Source: Cyclobacteriaceae bacterium (GTDB lineage Bacteria; Bacteroidota; Bacteroidia; Cytophagales; Cyclobacteriaceae). Taken from it: DNA of 33,988 nt. A program made the position numbers and the translations under genes. The notes below the pieces were generated by a model. It was not told the origin of the DNA. It did no database searches and was given only the letters and a program-made list of their open reading frames with translations. Every line of letters begins with the position of its first letter. The first letter of the stretch is position 1. The DNA is taken from positions 1 through 33,988 of the forward strand of contig JANXYC010000239.1 of the NCBI GenBank assembly GCA_025350305.1, given 5' to 3'. Positions 32,415 to 33,988 of this stretch are shown here, piece by piece.

Positions 32415-32597
32415 ATGGCAAAGAAAGGCAATCGCATTCAGGTAATACTGGAGTGTACCGAACACAAAGCTACCGGCCAGCCGGGGATGAGCCGATACAT
32501 CACCACCAAGAATCGCAAAAACACAACGGAGCGAATCGAGTTGAAGAAATACAACTCGATCCTAAAGAAATATACTTTACACAAAGAAATTAAGTAG
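32415..32597 (+). CDS. rpmG: 50S ribosomal protein L33
   Basis: L33 sits near the ribosomal E site. The 60-residue product starts [20 protein letters not shown] and includes [20 protein letters not shown], the typical family core. Only Cys14 remains of the possible zinc-binding cysteines, so this is a zinc-independent (C-minus) form. It lies between rpmB (17 bp upstream) and the DUF4295 gene (2 bp downstream). Confidence 0.97.
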   Translation: MAKKGNRIQVILECTEHKATGQPGMSRYITTKNRKNTTERIELKKYNSILKKYTLHKEIK

Positions 32598-32599
32598 TC

Positions 32600-32758
32600 A
32601 TGGCAAAGAAAGTAGTTGCATCGTTAAAGAAGGTCGACGGTAAGAACTTCGCAAAAGTAATCCGTGCGGTGAAGTCGGAGAAAACCGGCGCCTATACCTT
32701 CCGGGAAGAAATCGTACCAGCTGAGTTGGTGAAAGAAACGCTGGCTAAGAAAGGCTAA
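32600..32758 (+). CDS. DUF4295 family small basic protein
   Basis: The 52-residue protein starts MAKKVVASLKKVDGKNFAKV and ends ELVKETLAKKG. It matches DUF4295, a short basic family restricted to Bacteroidota and found directly after rpmG. Its position between ribosomal protein genes and ftsY, its charge and size suggest a ribosome-associated role, but no function is established. It begins two bases after the rpmG stop, and an intrinsic terminator follows 24 bp after its own stop. Confidence 0.9.
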   Translation: MAKKVVASLKKVDGKNFAKVIRAVKSEKTGAYTFREEIVPAELVKETLAKKG

Positions 32759-32782
32759 ATCGGATTAACAAGATTTATGGAG

Positions 32783-32804
32783 AGTCCCGCTATGGGACTT
32801 TTTT
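32783..32804 (+). terminator. Intrinsic terminator after rpmB-rpmG-DUF4295
   Basis: AGTCCC (32783-32788), loop GCTAT, GGGACT (32794-32799), then a T-run to 32804. A perfect 6-bp stem followed directly by a T-run is a good Rho-independent terminator. It separates the ribosomal genes from ftsY, so ftsY either depends on read-through or has its own promoter. Confidence 0.85.
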
Positions 32805-32812
32805 GTTTACCC

Positions 32813-32880
32813 CTGCCTACGCCGGGACGGCTTCGGCAGGCAAGCCTGCATCATAGTTCGGCAGGCAAGCCTGCATTGTA
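32813..32880 (+). repeat. GC-rich dispersed palindromic repeat, copy C
   Basis: This copy starts CTGCCTACGCCGGGACGGCT and contains two direct copies of TTCGGCAGGCAAGCCTGCAT (32832-32851 and 32857-32876), each with the perfect hairpin GCAGGCAAGCCTGC. It shares CTTCGGCAGGCAAGC with copies A and B. It sits 13 bp before the ftsY ATG, close enough to affect the ftsY leader. Confidence 0.85.
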
Positions 32881-32893
32881 GAAAAAATACAGC

Positions 32894-33853
32894 ATGTCAC
32901 TATTCAACAGTTTTTTTTCTAAAGAGAAGAAGGAATCCCTCGACAAAGGCCTGGTGAAATCAAAGGAAAGTTTCTTCGGAAAGCTTGGTAAAGCACTTAT
33001 TGGCAAATCAGAAGTAGATGATGAAGTCCTTGACAACCTGGAAGAGATCCTGGTCGGGTCAGATGTCGGTATTGAAACAACGTTGAAAATCATTGATCGG
33101 ATTCAAAAACGTGTAGCGCGCGATAAATACATCGGCACCGAAGAACTGGATCGTATCTTGAAAGAAGAAGTTGCCGCATTGCTTTCAGAAAACAAGACAA
33201 CCGACCTGGATGATTTTGACATTCCTGCAGGTTGTAATCCTTACGTAATGATGGTGGTTGGGGTGAATGGAGTGGGTAAGACTACCACCATCGGAAAACT
33301 CGCTGCCCAGTTCAAGAAGAAAGGAAAGATCGTGGTCTTGGGTGCCGCCGATACATTCCGTGCAGCGGCGGTTGATCAATTAAAATTATGGGGGCAACGC
33401 GTGGGCGTACCGGTGATTGCCAAGGGGATGAACACGGACCCTTCGGCAGTAGCCTTTGAAGCGGTGAGGGAAGGAATGAAGCAAAGTGCGGATATAATCA
33501 TTATTGACACCGCCGGACGCCTTCACACCAAAGTGAACCTGATGGCGGAATTGTCGAAGATCATGCGGGCCATTCAAAAAGTCATTCCGGAGGCCCCGCA
33601 CGATGTGCTGTTGGTCCTGGATGGCAGCACGGGACAAAATGCAGTAATACAGGCACGCGAGTTCACAAAAGCAACCAGCGTAACAGCACTCGCCATTACT
33701 AAACTCGATGGCACGGCCAAGGGCGGCGTGGTCATTGGTATTTCTGAAGAATTTAAAATACCGGTGAAATATATCGGCGTGGGTGAAAAAGTAGATGATC
33801 TGCAGGTTTTTAATAAGACCGAGTTCGTGGATTCTTTATTCAATAAGGATTAA
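32894..33853 (+). CDS. ftsY: Signal recognition particle receptor FtsY
   Basis: FtsY is the membrane-associated GTPase that pairs with Ffh to deliver ribosome-nascent-chain complexes to the translocon. The 319-residue form lacks the long acidic A domain of E. coli, as usual in Bacteroidota. It has the helical N domain (about 20-110), then the G domain: P-loop GVNGVGKTTT (123-132), the AADTFRAAAVDQLK insertion-box region, DTAGR (205-209) and TKLDGTAKGG (269 onward). The conserved C-terminal GVGEKVDDLQVF is present. The upstream rpmB-rpmG-DUF4295 order is typical of Bacteroidota. Confidence 0.96.
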   Translation: MSLFNSFFSKEKKESLDKGLVKSKESFFGKLGKALIGKSEVDDEVLDNLEEILVGSDVGIETTLKIIDRIQKRVARDKYIGTEELDRILKEEVAALLSENKTTDLDDFDIPAGCNPYVMMVVGVNGVGKTTTIGKLAAQFKKKGKIVVLGAADTFRAAAVDQLKLWGQRVGVPVIAKGMNTDPSAVAFEAVREGMKQSADIIIIDTAGRLHTKVNLMAELSKIMRAIQKVIPEAPHDVLLVLDGSTGQNAVIQAREFTKATSVTALAITKLDGTAKGGVVIGISEEFKIPVKYIGVGEKVDDLQVFNKTEFVDSLFNKD

Positions 33854-33988
33854 TCCTACTTTGTCATGTTAAAAAAATGGGTGAAGAATCAGCATCTGAC
33901 GGCTCAGAATGCTTATCTTCACCCTTGTAATAAATGCACACAAATATAGCTGTTCCCAAAAAGGACGGCCAAAAAAAATGACTCTTTT
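33854..33988 (+). other. Window-end spacer downstream of ftsY
   Basis: Only very short frames start here (for example 27 codons from ATG 33867). In related genomes rimO often follows ftsY, but I cannot read its N-terminus in these 135 bases. The last in-frame possibility is an ATG at 33978, which runs off the window. Confidence 0.4.

Overview
This window looks like chromosome of a Bacteroidota member, most likely Cytophagales (Chryseolinea/Ohtaekwangia/Fulvivirga-like). The assignment rests on a VCBS-repeat protein with a type IX secretion C-terminal signal, DUF2480 and DUF4295 family proteins, the rpmB-rpmG-DUF4295-ftsY order, a fused alpha/beta dehydrogenase E1, a TPP-riboswitch-controlled TonB-dependent receptor, and promoters resembling the Bacteroidota TTTG / TAnnTTTG pattern. 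There are no rRNAs, tRNAs, CRISPR arrays, phage genes or transposases. Most of the window is core genome, with a few unusual genes and many intergenic repeats.

Layout. 0.4-4.2 kb: a tightly packed plus-strand run rpmH-rnpA-S41 protease-tsaB-DUF2480-DCC oxidoreductase. 4.3-6.3 kb: 2-oxo acid dehydrogenase E1 with alpha and beta on one chain. 6.3-9.3 kb: a very basic 868-residue exported repeat protein of unknown function, followed directly by a YtxJ-like bacillithiol-system protein. 9.3-14.2 kb: OsmC protein, predicted outer-membrane protein, TonB-like protein, chromate transporter, exported Fe/Mn superoxide dismutase and a small membrane protein. 14.2-16.6 kb: ribD and prmC, divergent and separated by 16 copies of a 7-bp repeat, then a probable gene remnant. 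16.7-19.3 kb: thiamin-type TonB-dependent receptor with its TPP riboswitch. 19.3-23.1 kb: minus-strand MtfA-like peptidase, glycyl-tRNA synthetase and membrane histidine kinase. 23.2-25.8 kb: universal stress protein translationally overlapping a cation/proton antiporter, then an acetyltransferase. 25.8-28.4 kb: repeat-rich spacer, DUF2461, murF. 28.4-31.3 kb: secreted VCBS/T9SS protein and a HAD phosphatase. 31.3-32.0 kb: two broken TPR genes facing each other. 32.1-33.9 kb: rpmB, rpmG, DUF4295, a terminator and ftsY.

How the genes fit together. Several products work at the envelope. The TonB-like protein could energise receptors such as the thiamin-type one. The VCBS protein would leave through type IX secretion. 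The antiporter and stress protein form a two-gene unit. YtxJ, OsmC, superoxide dismutase and the chromate transporter give a loose redox-stress flavour to 8.9-13.6 kb, without evidence that they are one regulon. The strongest candidates for something undescribed are the basic repeat protein, the families of intergenic palindromes (including a GC-rich element present three times), the nested fold-back at 25.8 kb and the heptamer array between ribD and prmC.
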